A stretch of 64,000 nt of DNA from Desulfotruncus alcoholivorax DSM 16058. Its GTDB lineage: Bacteria; Bacillota; Desulfotomaculia; Desulfotomaculales; Desulfallaceae. The notes under the pieces are model-generated. The model was not told where the DNA came from. It ran no database searches and saw only the letters and a list, made by a program, of their open reading frames with translations. The translations under genes and the position numbers were made by a program. Shown one piece after another: positions 1 through 8,513 of this stretch. Numbering within the stretch: the first letter of the stretch is position 1; each line of letters starts with the position of its first letter. The stretch is taken from the NCBI RefSeq assembly GCF_000430885.1, contig NZ_AUMW01000018.1, positions 1 to 64,000 on the forward strand, in the 5' to 3' direction.

Positions 1-581
1 AAGAACTTTTATCTCCGTGGTTTGGGATAAAAGAGCCGGAATATGATGAGCAGGAAAACAAACTTTTTGAAACGCCTGAAGTTATAACAAAGCATATTGA
101 ACAAGTGATTACTGAATTTGCATCGGCTACCCCGCAAAACCTTGGTTATAAAGAATTAAATTGGACCGTCAGGAGTATGGCACAGGTGTTATACGCACTG
201 GGCGTGAGTAAACGTGAAAGGGATGAAATTGTTAAAGAGTGGGTGAACAGGGCCGGTGTAAATATTTCTGAAGCCAGGTTGCGGGATATTTTGGATAGGT
301 TAGACGTGGCGGGCCGCAAAGATTTTTTCTTGGGACCGGTAAATTGGCAGAGATTGAATGAAAACCTGGGAGTTAAAAATACGCCGCCGGCGCCGTGGGA
401 ATATAAATTTAACCGTACTCAATCGCTTAACCTGGTTGGAAGTCTTTGGCGCAACGCCTGGCGGGCAATTGAGAGGGCGCGTTCCCGGGAAGAGGCCCGG
501 GGCGAGATGGAAAAACGGGCGCAAGATGAAAAGCGCATGCGCAGGCGGGAAAAGGAAGAGGAGCGAGAGCAGGAAAGGTAG
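1..581 (+). CDS. C-terminal part of an unrecognised element protein
   Basis: The reading frame is open from base 3, so this is the end of a gene that begins left of the window; the GTG at 105 is only the first possible start inside it. About 190 residues are visible. The last 60 residues are rich in Arg, Glu and Lys (RAIERARSREEARGEMEKR) and look like a charged coiled coil. I recognise no domain. A basic charged tail would suit a relaxase or another DNA-processing protein of the conjugative element, but this is a guess from position only. The base composition is like that of the conjugation genes that follow. Confidence 0.6.
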   Translation, partial: ELLSPWFGIKEPEYDEQENKLFETPEVITKHIEQVITEFASATPQNLGYKELNWTVRSMAQVLYALGVSKRERDEIVKEWVNRAGVNISEARLRDILDRLDVAGRKDFFLGPVNWQRLNENLGVKNTPPAPWEYKFNRTQSLNLVGSLWRNAWRAIERARSREEARGEMEKRAQDEKRMRRREKEEEREQER

Positions 582-729
582 TCTTTTGATGATAATTAAC
601 TTATGAGTTGTAAATTGTGATGTATTCCAATATTAAATAATTTTAGTTGTTTGATTAATAGCAGGAAATTGTTGCATTAAGAGCGAAGCAAATAAGGCAA
701 AGTAATGCTTGATAGGATGGTATGTTAAA

Positions 730-1320
730 GTGGTAAGTATACATCATTTACCTCAAGATATTCGGGAATTATACGAGGTTTATGAGTGGAGAAACGCATG
801 CGCTGTACTTTGTGGAGCTTATCCTGAAGAATGGAATGACCTCATTACTGTATTACGGGGATTTCAACTTTATCGAAGCGAGATACTTAAGCCTGGAGGG
901 CGTAAATCCCCGATTGCCAACCGTATCGATTCGCATTTTTACCGTCTGGGTTGGGTAGAGAAGTCATTTAATACAAAAATAATGGTGGATAATAATTCAC
1001 ATGACTCTCCAACACATAGCGTTGATTGTTTTAAAAACAAAGTGGCTTTAGAGGTTGAATGGAATAATAAAGATCCCTTTTACGATCGTGATCTTAACAA
1101 CTTCCGTTTGCTGTTTGAATTAAGGGTGATAGATGTAGGTGTTATAATAACTAGGTCCGACGAATTGCAGGAAATTTTTAATGTACTCGGTAAGGGCGCT
1201 AGTTATGGAGCATCAACAACTCATATGAGCCGTTTACTACCCAGAATCGAAGGAGGAGGTGGTGGTGGATGTCCGATTCTAGTATTCGGAATTCAAAGGA
1301 CCTTGTATGTGGAGGATTAG
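730..1320 (+). CDS. BglII-family type II restriction endonuclease
   Basis: About 196 residues. The central stretch, with KVALEVEWNNKDPFYDRDL, is the hallmark of the BglII restriction endonuclease family (acidic/Glu-x-Glu nuclease core followed by a conserved Asp-Arg-Asp-Leu-x-Asn-Phe-Arg motif). It is predicted to cut a short palindromic DNA site of the AGATCT or RGATCY type; the site itself cannot be read from sequence. The GTG at 730 is preferred because AGGATGG lies about 9 bases upstream; a TTG at 709 is possible. The gene overlaps the downstream methyltransferase by 52 bases, as expected for a restriction-modification pair. Both genes are clearly more AT-rich than the conjugation genes around them, suggesting separate acquisition. 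Confidence 0.8.
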   Translation: MVSIHHLPQDIRELYEVYEWRNACAVLCGAYPEEWNDLITVLRGFQLYRSEILKPGGRKSPIANRIDSHFYRLGWVEKSFNTKIMVDNNSHDSPTHSVDCFKNKVALEVEWNNKDPFYDRDLNNFRLLFELRVIDVGVIITRSDELQEIFNVLGKGASYGASTTHMSRLLPRIEGGGGGGCPILVFGIQRTLYVED

Positions 1321-1958
1321 GGGTAAAAGCAAGTGAATCATTTCTAGAATATCTAAATGGCACTAAAGTAGCAACGGTGTTGGCCGATCCACCTTGGCGT
1401 TTTAACAACCGAACGGGCAAGATGGCACCTGAGCATAAAAGACTTTTACGTTACAGTACATTAAGTGTTGATGAAATTGCCGGATTGCCGGTGTCAGAAA
1501 TTGTTTTACCCCAAAGCCATCTTTATTTGTGGGTGCCAAACGCTCTTATATTAGAAGGACTCAAGGTAATGGAATCTTGGGGTTTTACATATAAAACCAA
1601 TCTCGTTTGGTATAAAGTTCGCAAAGATGGTGGTCCTGATGGACGTGGTGTAGGCTTTTACTTTAGAAATGTAACAGAGCTTGTGCTTTTTGGGGTACGT
1701 GGTAATCTTCGCACGCTGCCGCCCGGACGCAGTCAGGTTAATATCATTGTTTCCCGTAAACGCGAGCATTCGCGAAAACCAGAAGATTTGTACGACATTA
1801 TTGAAAAATGCAGCCCAGGTCCATATTTAGAATTATTTGCCCGAGTCTCACGGCCAAATTGGTATCAATGGGGTAACCAATTAGGTAGTTATGAACCATC
1901 CAACTATCCGTCTTACACTCTTCATTCAGATACATTGACTTGCTTACCGCGCCCATAG
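1269..1958 (+). CDS. MT-A70 family adenine-N6 DNA methyltransferase
   Basis: 229 residues. The catalytic motif DPPW (in VLADPPWRF, about residue 40) and the downstream LYLWVPN and GPYLELFAR segments identify the MT-A70 class of adenine-N6 methyltransferases, which includes type II modification enzymes such as M.MunI. It should protect the site cut by the overlapping BglII-like nuclease. The start ATG follows a strong GGAGGAGG ribosome site, and that site is translated in the upstream gene as a run of six glycines. BglII itself is paired with a cytosine-N4 methyltransferase, so the pairing with an MT-A70 enzyme is a different combination. Confidence 0.85.
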   Translation: MSDSSIRNSKDLVCGGLGVKASESFLEYLNGTKVATVLADPPWRFNNRTGKMAPEHKRLLRYSTLSVDEIAGLPVSEIVLPQSHLYLWVPNALILEGLKVMESWGFTYKTNLVWYKVRKDGGPDGRGVGFYFRNVTELVLFGVRGNLRTLPPGRSQVNIIVSRKREHSRKPEDLYDIIEKCSPGPYLELFARVSRPNWYQWGNQLGSYEPSNYPSYTLHSDTLTCLPRP

Positions 1959-2060
1959 TCTAAACCTAAAAATAACTTATGGGTAGAAGCCTCCGGGCTC
2001 ATTCCGGAGGAGGTTCACAATCTTTGATTGAGTAACGAAATTAATATTTGAATTATCTTA

Positions 2061-2093
2061 TCCAGGTGTTATTGACCCTGGATTTTTTATTTT
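2061..2093 (+). terminator. Rho-independent terminator after the restriction-modification genes
   Basis: TCCAGG (2061-2066) pairs with CCTGGA (2077-2082) and is followed by a long T-rich run. A second hairpin, CCTCCGG/CCGGAGG at 1990-2010, lies upstream without a T run. Together they separate the restriction-modification unit from the conjugation operon. Confidence 0.75.
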
Positions 2094-2124
2094 TATATCA
2101 CATTTTTTTGGAGGTGGTTGTTAG

Positions 2125-4023
2125 TTGTTTACAGGGAAAAGAATACCGGCATTTGTGAGGTTGACCAGGGGCATGAAATTCCGTCTGGTGCTTTTGACAG
2201 CACTACTTTTTCTTGATTTTTTCATGTTGCCCTTGTTGCTGCAACTTCCCTGGTACGTCAAGGAACAAGGTTTTCAAGCAGGGCTGGCCGGGTGGAAACA
2301 ATTTGTGGCCCCAAAACCCTTTGCCGGGCCGGTTGTGTTGTTCAGGGAAGAAAAGACCCGAACGGTCTGGTATTACTTTCAGCCCATGGCTATGGCCGCA
2401 GTTATCGGTATATTTACCCAGTATGGCTTGATGCGGCGCAAAAAAGGCGGCAAAGACATCGGCGGGCCGGATGCTGTGGGCCAGGGGCAGTTCGGTACAG
2501 CCCGCTGGCAGACGGAAAAAGAGGTAAACAGCAATTTTCACCTGTGGAATGCCGGCCGGGAACTGCCCGGAGGTGGGGTGGTTTTGGGAGCGAAGCGGCA
2601 GGGCAAGAATTTTTATGCCTGGCTTGACACGGACGATACCCATACCCTCTTAATTGGCGCGACCCGTTCGGGTAAGTCCCGCCGGCAGATCATGCCCAGC
2701 ATCTGGACTATTGCCCGGTCTGGGGAGAGTATGATTATGCCCGACCCAAAGAAGGAGCTATATAATACAACCGCCGGTTACTTGCGGGAGCAGGGGTACA
2801 ACGTAATACTGTTGGATTTCCAGGATCCGGGCAGCGGTAACCGCTGGAACCTGCTGTACCCGGTCATAATGCGCCTGCAAAGCGGCGATGCTGCGGGGGC
2901 TTCGAAAGCGGCCAAGCAACTGGCGCACATGCTGACCTACCAGTTCCAGCGACCGGAAGACTATAAGGGAGACAAAATCTGGCCGCAGTCACAGAAGAGC
3001 CTCACTGCGGCCCTTGCTTTGGCGGTGAGCATGGAGGCCCCGGCGCCGGGCCGGCACATGGGCAGTGTTTACCGCACATTAACCACACTGGGCAAGAACG
3101 GAGGAGAGGATCTGGATGTATATTTTAACAGTCTTGATGACGATCACCCGGCCAAGATTGCATATGGCGTAGCGGCCATGGCCTGGGGTAAACTCCGCAA
3201 CGGTATTTTTACCGGTACGGCCGCCCAGTTGGAAATGTGGTCCGATCCGGGGGTCTGCTGGCTGACGGCGGAGCAGGACCACGACCTGGCCGCTCCCGGC
3301 AGGGAAAAAACGGCTGTATTTATTGTGGTGCCGGACGAGGACAGCAGCCTGCATATACTGGCAGCGCTGTATATAGCGCAAGTTTACCAAGCGCTGACCG
3401 AACTTGCCCGGGCGAACTGTGGGCGGTTGGATAAAAGAGTCCACTTCCTGCTTGAAGAATTCGGCAACCTGCCGCCGATACCGGACTTTGCAGAAAAAAT
3501 CACCCTGGCCGGCGGGCGCGGAATGAAATTTTTATTGGCGATACAGGGATTGGATCAGGTCAAGAAGCGTTATCAGGATGATGCAACTACTATTACCGGA
3601 AACTGCAATACGTGGGTATACCTGTCCACGGCCGATTATGAAACGGCCAGGCTTTTAAGCGAAAAAACCGGCAAGTACACCCAGCAGACGGAAAGCCTGT
3701 CCGCCCAGGTGAGGAAAATTGACCATACCCGGGGTGTTTCGTACGGGTTGGCGGGCCGGGCACTTTTACTGCCGGACGAGGTGCTCAGGTGGCCGGTGGG
3801 CCGGTCCCTTATCTTCCGGGGCCGGACAAATCCAGCCCGGCTGCCGCTGCCGGATTTATCCGAGTGGCCGGCGGCGGCTGACTTTGGAAAGTCGTCCATT
3901 ACTTCTGGAAAGGGGGCGATAGTTTTACCTGAGATCTGGGTACCCAAACCCGGGCCGGTGGAGGATACGGATGACTTTATTGTTGAAAAAGCGGAACCCG
4001 TGGATATTTTAAGTGAGTTGTAA
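2125..4023 (+). CDS. VirD4/TraG-type conjugation coupling ATPase
   Basis: 632 residues. Two N-terminal membrane segments (about residues 16-38 and 88-106) are followed by a cytoplasmic ATPase domain. The Walker A motif is LLIGATRSGKSRRQIMPS (about residue 176) and the Walker B-like segment is VHFLLEEFGNLPPIP (about 445). This is the type IV coupling protein that delivers relaxase-bound DNA to the secretion channel. The start is TTG, chosen because GGAGGTGG lies just upstream at 2110-2117. It is the first gene of the type IV secretion block. No relaxase is visible in the window and may lie to the left. Confidence 0.93.
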   Translation: MFTGKRIPAFVRLTRGMKFRLVLLTALLFLDFFMLPLLLQLPWYVKEQGFQAGLAGWKQFVAPKPFAGPVVLFREEKTRTVWYYFQPMAMAAVIGIFTQYGLMRRKKGGKDIGGPDAVGQGQFGTARWQTEKEVNSNFHLWNAGRELPGGGVVLGAKRQGKNFYAWLDTDDTHTLLIGATRSGKSRRQIMPSIWTIARSGESMIMPDPKKELYNTTAGYLREQGYNVILLDFQDPGSGNRWNLLYPVIMRLQSGDAAGASKAAKQLAHMLTYQFQRPEDYKGDKIWPQSQKSLTAALALAVSMEAPAPGRHMGSVYRTLTTLGKNGGEDLDVYFNSLDDDHPAKIAYGVAAMAWGKLRNGIFTGTAAQLEMWSDPGVCWLTAEQDHDLAAPGREKTAVFIVVPDEDSSLHILAALYIAQVYQALTELARANCGRLDKRVHFLLEEFGNLPPIPDFAEKITLAGGRGMKFLLAIQGLDQVKKRYQDDATTITGNCNTWVYLSTADYETARLLSEKTGKYTQQTESLSAQVRKIDHTRGVSYGLAGRALLLPDEVLRWPVGRSLIFRGRTNPARLPLPDLSEWPAAADFGKSSITSGKGAIVLPEIWVPKPGPVEDTDDFIVEKAEPVDILSEL

Positions 4024-4049
4024 TTAGTTGACTAAGGAGGACAAAAAAC

Positions 4050-4382
4050 ATGCGAAGAATTGCTAAAAAGCTTTTAACTGTTAGTCCGGTGACGATTATG
4101 GTTTTTCTTGTGGTTGTTTCCCCTGCTGCTGCGGCCGGGGAGCCTGAGTTTGTGACCGGTTTTAAAAATCTGCTCAATGATGCCACCAGCTGGATTTTGG
4201 GGTTGATTCCGGTCGCCGCCGGGGCCAAAATAGGATATCATGCATTAATGAAAAACCTTAGCCAGGAGGAAGAGATGCACAGTGTGTCAGTGCATAACAA
4301 GGGCATTAAAAACGCTCTCGTAGGCGGCGCGATAGGTGTCAGCGCAACTTTAATTGTTAAGGCGTTTTTATCGTATTTTTAA
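4050..4382 (+). CDS. Small TrbC/VirB2-like membrane protein, candidate pilin subunit
   Basis: 110 residues. A cleavable-looking signal peptide (basic start, hydrophobic core, AAAAGEP near residue 30) is followed by two hydrophobic helices (about 48-62 and 88-108) around a charged loop. Size, topology and position between the coupling protein and the VirB6-like gene match VirB2/TrbC-like subunits of Gram-positive type IV secretion systems. The start ATG has AAGGAGG upstream. The family is inferred from architecture; no motif is decisive. Confidence 0.65.
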   Translation: MRRIAKKLLTVSPVTIMVFLVVVSPAAAAGEPEFVTGFKNLLNDATSWILGLIPVAAGAKIGYHALMKNLSQEEEMHSVSVHNKGIKNALVGGAIGVSATLIVKAFLSYF

Positions 4383-4389
4383 AGCCTAA

Positions 4390-4416
4390 AAGGGCCGGTG
4401 TACGCACCCGGCCCTT
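4390..4416 (+). other. Strong intergenic hairpin between conjugation genes
   Basis: AAGGGCCGG pairs with CCGGCCCTT, with an inner GGTG-TACG-CACC tip. No T run follows and the next ribosome site starts four bases later. It is more likely an RNA processing or stability element than a terminator, since the operon continues. Confidence 0.6.
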
Positions 4417-4434
4417 GTGAGGGGAGGTAAAAGA

Positions 4435-5277
4435 GTGGATGTAATATACAACCTTATTTCCGGCGCCATTGTCAATTTCCTCGCCGGCATAGCAGACTTT
4501 ATGATCAACATGGCCATGATTGAGGTTACGAATTTAATGAAAGTGGCTATGGATGTACTTAAGAATCCCCTGGTACGAAACGCCATTGTGATATCCCAGG
4601 CGGTTGCAGGGAGCCTGCTTGCGGTGGCGGTGGCGGTGGAGTGCCTGCGCTCGTATATTTTATACCAGCACGGGGAACCCGGCGCGGATATTGGCAGGTT
4701 GTTGACCAGGGCTGCCTTGGGTACTGCTGCAATAGCCGGAATGCCGTGGCTGGCCGAGTTTGTATATAAATTGGGCAACAGCCTGGCCGGGGCGGTTGGT
4801 ACTATATCATCGTATGAAGTAAAACAGGGTTTTGAGGGCATCAGTCTGAATTCGGCCCTGAATATGCCGGCATCCCTGATTATCATGGTTGTTATAGTTT
4901 TGGTTCTGTGGTTTCTTATTTTGGTCCAGGCTGCCATTCGCGGGGTGGAACTGGGCGCGCTGGCGGTTGTGGGGCCGGTGATGGCCGTCGGGCTGCTCAG
5001 GTCTGATGAGGGCGTGTTTGCCACTTGGTGGCGGGAACTGGTAGTTTTAAGTATGACCCAGGCCCTTCAGGTATTGCTGATCAAGGGCTTTCTGGCCCAG
5101 GGAGTAAACCTTTCCAGCAGCGGAACCGGCCCGTTCTTTGCCATCGCCTGGCTTTGGGTGACTTTTAAAGCGCCCAGTTTCTTGCGGCAGTTTGCCCACC
5201 ATACCGGTATCGGCAGTGCGGCCGGGGGTGCGGCCAAGATGGTTCTGGTGCGGAAAATGCTGACGAGGGGGGCTTGA
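4435..5277 (+). CDS. TrbL/VirB6-like polytopic conjugation protein
   Basis: About 280 residues with at least five to six hydrophobic helices and little soluble sequence, typical of TrbL/VirB6-like inner channel proteins of type IV secretion systems in Firmicutes. The GTG at 4435 is preferred over the upstream GTG at 4417 because GGGGAGGT (4421-4428) lies between them at good spacing. The gene ends one base before the PrgI-like gene begins, so translation is probably coupled. Confidence 0.78.
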   Translation: MDVIYNLISGAIVNFLAGIADFMINMAMIEVTNLMKVAMDVLKNPLVRNAIVISQAVAGSLLAVAVAVECLRSYILYQHGEPGADIGRLLTRAALGTAAIAGMPWLAEFVYKLGNSLAGAVGTISSYEVKQGFEGISLNSALNMPASLIIMVVIVLVLWFLILVQAAIRGVELGALAVVGPVMAVGLLRSDEGVFATWWRELVVLSMTQALQVLLIKGFLAQGVNLSSSGTGPFFAIAWLWVTFKAPSFLRQFAHHTGIGSAAGGAAKMVLVRKMLTRGA

Positions 5278-5278
5278 T

Positions 5279-5599
5279 ATGGGTTCGGTGAACGATACAA
5301 ATTCCGATATGTATTTAATACCGCGCAATGTGATGACCAGGTATGAAATTTTCCCGGGCTTCGGCTGGTTTGAGCTGGGTGTGGTGTTGGCCGGCGCTGC
5401 CGTGGGGGCGGCGCTGTTCGGTGTGGTCAGTTTATTTACCTCGGCGGGAATACGTTTTGTGATGCTGGTTATCCCGCCGGCTCTCGTATTTACCGTAACC
5501 AGGCCCGGGCCGGACGGGCTGAGTTTTTATGATTTGATTCGCAGAAAACGCCGCTGGGCCAAATCCCGGCGGCGGTATTTGTACAGGAGGATTGGTTGA
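5279..5599 (+). CDS. PrgI/VirB3-like conjugation membrane protein
   Basis: 106 residues. Two adjacent membrane helices (about 37-57 and 60-75) are preceded by a short segment containing YLIPRNV and followed by a basic tail with the typical LSFYDLIRRKRRW. This matches the PrgI family, the Gram-positive counterpart of VirB3, which sits beside VirB4 in the membrane. The stop codon overlaps the start of the next gene (TGATG). Confidence 0.8.
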   Translation: MGSVNDTNSDMYLIPRNVMTRYEIFPGFGWFELGVVLAGAAVGAALFGVVSLFTSAGIRFVMLVIPPALVFTVTRPGPDGLSFYDLIRRKRRWAKSRRRYLYRRIG

Positions 5600-6252
5600 T
5601 GGTTATTAAAAAAATCAGGGGTAATAAAAAGGCAGTCGGCAAAAAAGAGGCGGCGGAAGAAACCAAGCAAGATGCCAAAGCTACGGTGCAGCGGTGGTTG
5701 CCTTTTAAAGATGTAGCGGGTGGGGTTCTTCACATACGGGACGGCAGTTTGGCGGCCGTGTTGCGGGTGCGGCCCTATAATTTTACCCTGAAGTCACGAA
5801 ACGAAAAGAGGCGTGTAATAAGCGCCGTGCATGAGGCGTTCAACGGGCAAAAAGAACCACTGCAAATACTATGTTTGGGTCGCCCGGTGGACCTGGATGC
5901 GTACTTGCGACATCTTGAAAACCTTTCCCGGGATTTGACCGGCAAACCGGTCAGGAGGCGGCTGCTGCAGAACTACTTGCGGTATGTCTCCGGCATGGTT
6001 GCCGGCGGCGAGGCGCTGGAACGGCGATATTATATTATTTTGCCCCAAAAGAAGGGGAGTCAGGCCCGTGAGGAAGCGATCCAGCGGGCTTTTGAATTAA
6101 AAGGGATGTTGGAGGGCGCGGGCCTGGAAGTAGATGTTTGTAATGATCAGGAGATTATCGACCTGTTGTTTTGTTTCACTCATCCGGTGCAGGCGGCTTT
6201 TGAGCGGCCGCCAGCTCCCACACAGTATATAACAACTCTGGTTAATTCGTAG
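5599..6252 (+). CDS. Separate VirB4/TraC N-terminal domain protein
   Basis: 217 residues, start ATG at 5599 with AGGAGG at 5585-5590. The sequence (VQRWLPFKDVAGGVLHIRDG near residue 35, later YYIILPQKKG) resembles the N-terminal, non-ATPase domain normally found at the front of VirB4/TraC proteins. Here it is a separate gene directly before the ATPase. The gap to the next gene is 12 bases and contains its ribosome site, so the division looks like a real two-gene arrangement rather than a frameshift. Confidence 0.65.
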   Translation: MVIKKIRGNKKAVGKKEAAEETKQDAKATVQRWLPFKDVAGGVLHIRDGSLAAVLRVRPYNFTLKSRNEKRRVISAVHEAFNGQKEPLQILCLGRPVDLDAYLRHLENLSRDLTGKPVRRRLLQNYLRYVSGMVAGGEALERRYYIILPQKKGSQAREEAIQRAFELKGMLEGAGLEVDVCNDQEIIDLLFCFTHPVQAAFERPPAPTQYITTLVNS

Positions 6253-6264
6253 GAGGCGTCAAAA

Positions 6265-8064
6265 ATGGCTAAAAAAGGTACTACAACGGTGGCGGCATCA
6301 GGGCTCTTGGACAGCCTGGCCCCGCAGGCGCTGGAGTTTAACGCGCGCGACATTGTTTTTGGTGACCAAATGGGACGGGTAATTGTTATCACAGATTATC
6401 CGCCCCGGGTTAACTCAGCCTGGTTATCAAGAGTATCCGGCATGCCGGGGGTGGTTTGTTCTATACACATAACGCCCACAGAGCCAGTGGAATTAACCAG
6501 CAACATTAATAAGTCCATTGGTGAGTTGAAAGCGAGGTTGGAACAAGGCGGCAACGCCCTTATTATGCAGCGTGCAGAGCAGGGGTTGAAAGATGCCCGG
6601 GAGCTTTTAAGGAAAATTGACCAGGAACAGCAGCAGGTATTTAATTTGACCACGGTTTTGCTTGTACTGGCCTCCGACCGGGAGACGCTGGACAGGCGGT
6701 CGCGGGCTGTGGAGGCGGCGCTGGCGGCGGCGGGCATGCGGGGCCGGGCGGCCTTATTCAGGCAGGAAGACGGTCTTAAAGCCGTTGGCCCCTGGGCGAT
6801 ATTGCCCTCTGAAATATCGGATGCCGGTAAGAGGAACATGCCGTCCGAAACGGTAGCGGCTTCGTTTCCTTTTACGGCAGGCGGGATTAATGACGGTAGC
6901 GGTAGTGTTATTGGTCGGGACCGGGACGGTGGGTTGGTCTTGGTGGATATATGGAAAAGAGGGGGCGATAGAACTAATTCTAACTGGACGGTGCTCGCAA
7001 AGCCCGGAGCGGGTAAATCTTATGCGGTTAAAATGATGCTGCTGCGGGAATTGGCGCAGGGGGCGCGGGTGATTATTATTGATCCCGAGCGCGAGTACAG
7101 GGAGATGTGTAAGCAGCTCGGCGGAGCCTGGATTAATTGTGCCGGCGGGCAGGGGCGTATAAACCCCTTGCAGGTGCGGGCGGTGCCGGTCGGCGATGAT
7201 GATGAAGAGGACTATCAAAAGGCTGTGTCTGTGCAAGGCCCTCTGGCGCTGCATTTGCAAACGCTGCGCACATTTTTTTCGCTGTACCTGCGGGACCTTT
7301 CGGACGTGGAAAAAGCGGCGTTGGAAGATGCCCTGGTGGAAATTTATAAAGAGTCCGGCATCGGCTGGAATACTGATCCGGCTACCGTACCCGGAGAAAA
7401 GTGGCCTACGACCAGGGAATTGTATGATTATATCGCGGCCAAAGCCAAAACCGGCTCCGGTAACTGGGAGCGGCTGGCCGTGTTGTTGCGCCGGGCGGCG
7501 GAAGGTGCTGATTCTTCCCTATGGTCCGGACCCACTACGGCCGAGGCTGATTCGGATCTGATTGTCCTTGACGTGCACGAACTGCAGAACGCCGACGAAG
7601 CCGTACGACGGGCGCAGTATTTTAATGTGCTATCCTATGCCTGGCACCAGATAGAGCGGGACCGTCAGGAAAAGACTATCCTGGTGGTGGACGAGGCGTG
7701 GCTACTGGTGGACCCCCAGACGCCCCAGGCCCTTGCCTTTCTAAGGGATACCTCGAAGCGGATCAGGAAGTACAAGGGCGGTCTGTTCGTTATCAGTCAG
7801 AATGTCGTGGATTTCCTTGACCCGACTGTGGCCAGGTACGGGCAGGCGCTATTGGACAACCCCTGCTACAAGCTGTTGCTTGCCCAGGGTGAGAAGGATT
7901 TGGAGGCGCTGTCGCGGCTGATGAACTTATCCGAGGCGGAGCAGGAGTTGCTTTTCAGCGCCAGGCGCGGCGAGGGGCTTTTGGTTGCCGGCGCTCAGCG
8001 CATCCGGGTCAGGATTGAGGCGGCACCCTACGAACTGCCCATGTTGACGGGTGGTGGCGAATAA
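6265..8064 (+). CDS. VirB4-like conjugation ATPase
   Basis: 599 residues. Walker A is VLAKPGAGKSYAVKMMLL (about residue 246) and Walker B is KTILVVDEAWLLV (about 470). An N-terminal third precedes the P-loop domain, and the C-terminal part carries RKYKGGLFVISQNVVDFL, typical of VirB4. VirB4 ATPases power assembly and transport in all type IV secretion systems. The start has AGGAGG eight bases upstream. The last base overlaps the next start (TAATGG). Confidence 0.93.
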   Translation: MAKKGTTTVAASGLLDSLAPQALEFNARDIVFGDQMGRVIVITDYPPRVNSAWLSRVSGMPGVVCSIHITPTEPVELTSNINKSIGELKARLEQGGNALIMQRAEQGLKDARELLRKIDQEQQQVFNLTTVLLVLASDRETLDRRSRAVEAALAAAGMRGRAALFRQEDGLKAVGPWAILPSEISDAGKRNMPSETVAASFPFTAGGINDGSGSVIGRDRDGGLVLVDIWKRGGDRTNSNWTVLAKPGAGKSYAVKMMLLRELAQGARVIIIDPEREYREMCKQLGGAWINCAGGQGRINPLQVRAVPVGDDDEEDYQKAVSVQGPLALHLQTLRTFFSLYLRDLSDVEKAALEDALVEIYKESGIGWNTDPATVPGEKWPTTRELYDYIAAKAKTGSGNWERLAVLLRRAAEGADSSLWSGPTTAEADSDLIVLDVHELQNADEAVRRAQYFNVLSYAWHQIERDRQEKTILVVDEAWLLVDPQTPQALAFLRDTSKRIRKYKGGLFVISQNVVDFLDPTVARYGQALLDNPCYKLLLAQGEKDLEALSRLMNLSEAEQELLFSARRGEGLLVAGAQRIRVRIEAAPYELPMLTGGGE

Positions 8065-8447
8065 TGGCCCCGCCGGCTGGTTTTATCGCTAGGGCTATAG
8101 CTAGATCTTTTATTTCGGGAGTTATGCCGGAACCGGAACAGGTTGTTAAATTTATCTTGCTGGCAATAATGCTGCCCCTGGCTCTTATTGCCCTGATTTT
8201 TGCCGGACCGATTGTGATTTTTAAGCATGTGCCCATGGCGATGCCCGGTATAGTTCAAATGTATGTGGAAGCTGCCAAAGAGGTAACGGCAAGCACAAAG
8301 TCGCCCTGCGACGACGGGGTTGAGTTGATTAACTGGCAGCAGATGATTGCCATAGATGCTGTGCGCCTCAAACAGGATTTTAAAAATGTTACCAAGAGTA
8401 GGACTGAATCTTTGGCTGAAAGCTTTATTGAACAGGTGGGTACGTGA
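8064..8447 (+). CDS. Membrane-anchored N-terminal part of a split M23 protein
   Basis: 127 residues. A hydrophobic helix (about residues 29-50) is followed by an extracellular-looking region. The stop at 8445 is TGA, and the same frame then stays open except for one more TGA at 8487 and runs into the M23 peptidase gene. In Gram-positive conjugative elements an anchored cell-wall hydrolase (CwlT/VirB1 role) occupies this position. The gene may therefore be one protein interrupted by two TGA codons, or a deliberately split pair. No function is assigned to this part alone. Confidence 0.6.
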   Translation: MAPPAGFIARAIARSFISGVMPEPEQVVKFILLAIMLPLALIALIFAGPIVIFKHVPMAMPGIVQMYVEAAKEVTASTKSPCDDGVELINWQQMIAIDAVRLKQDFKNVTKSRTESLAESFIEQVGT

Positions 8448-8513
8448 ACTCACTGCGTGGGTAGTGGTGAGGATAAAACCTGAACCACTTATCCGGTTTT
8501 CAGGCTGAAAACC

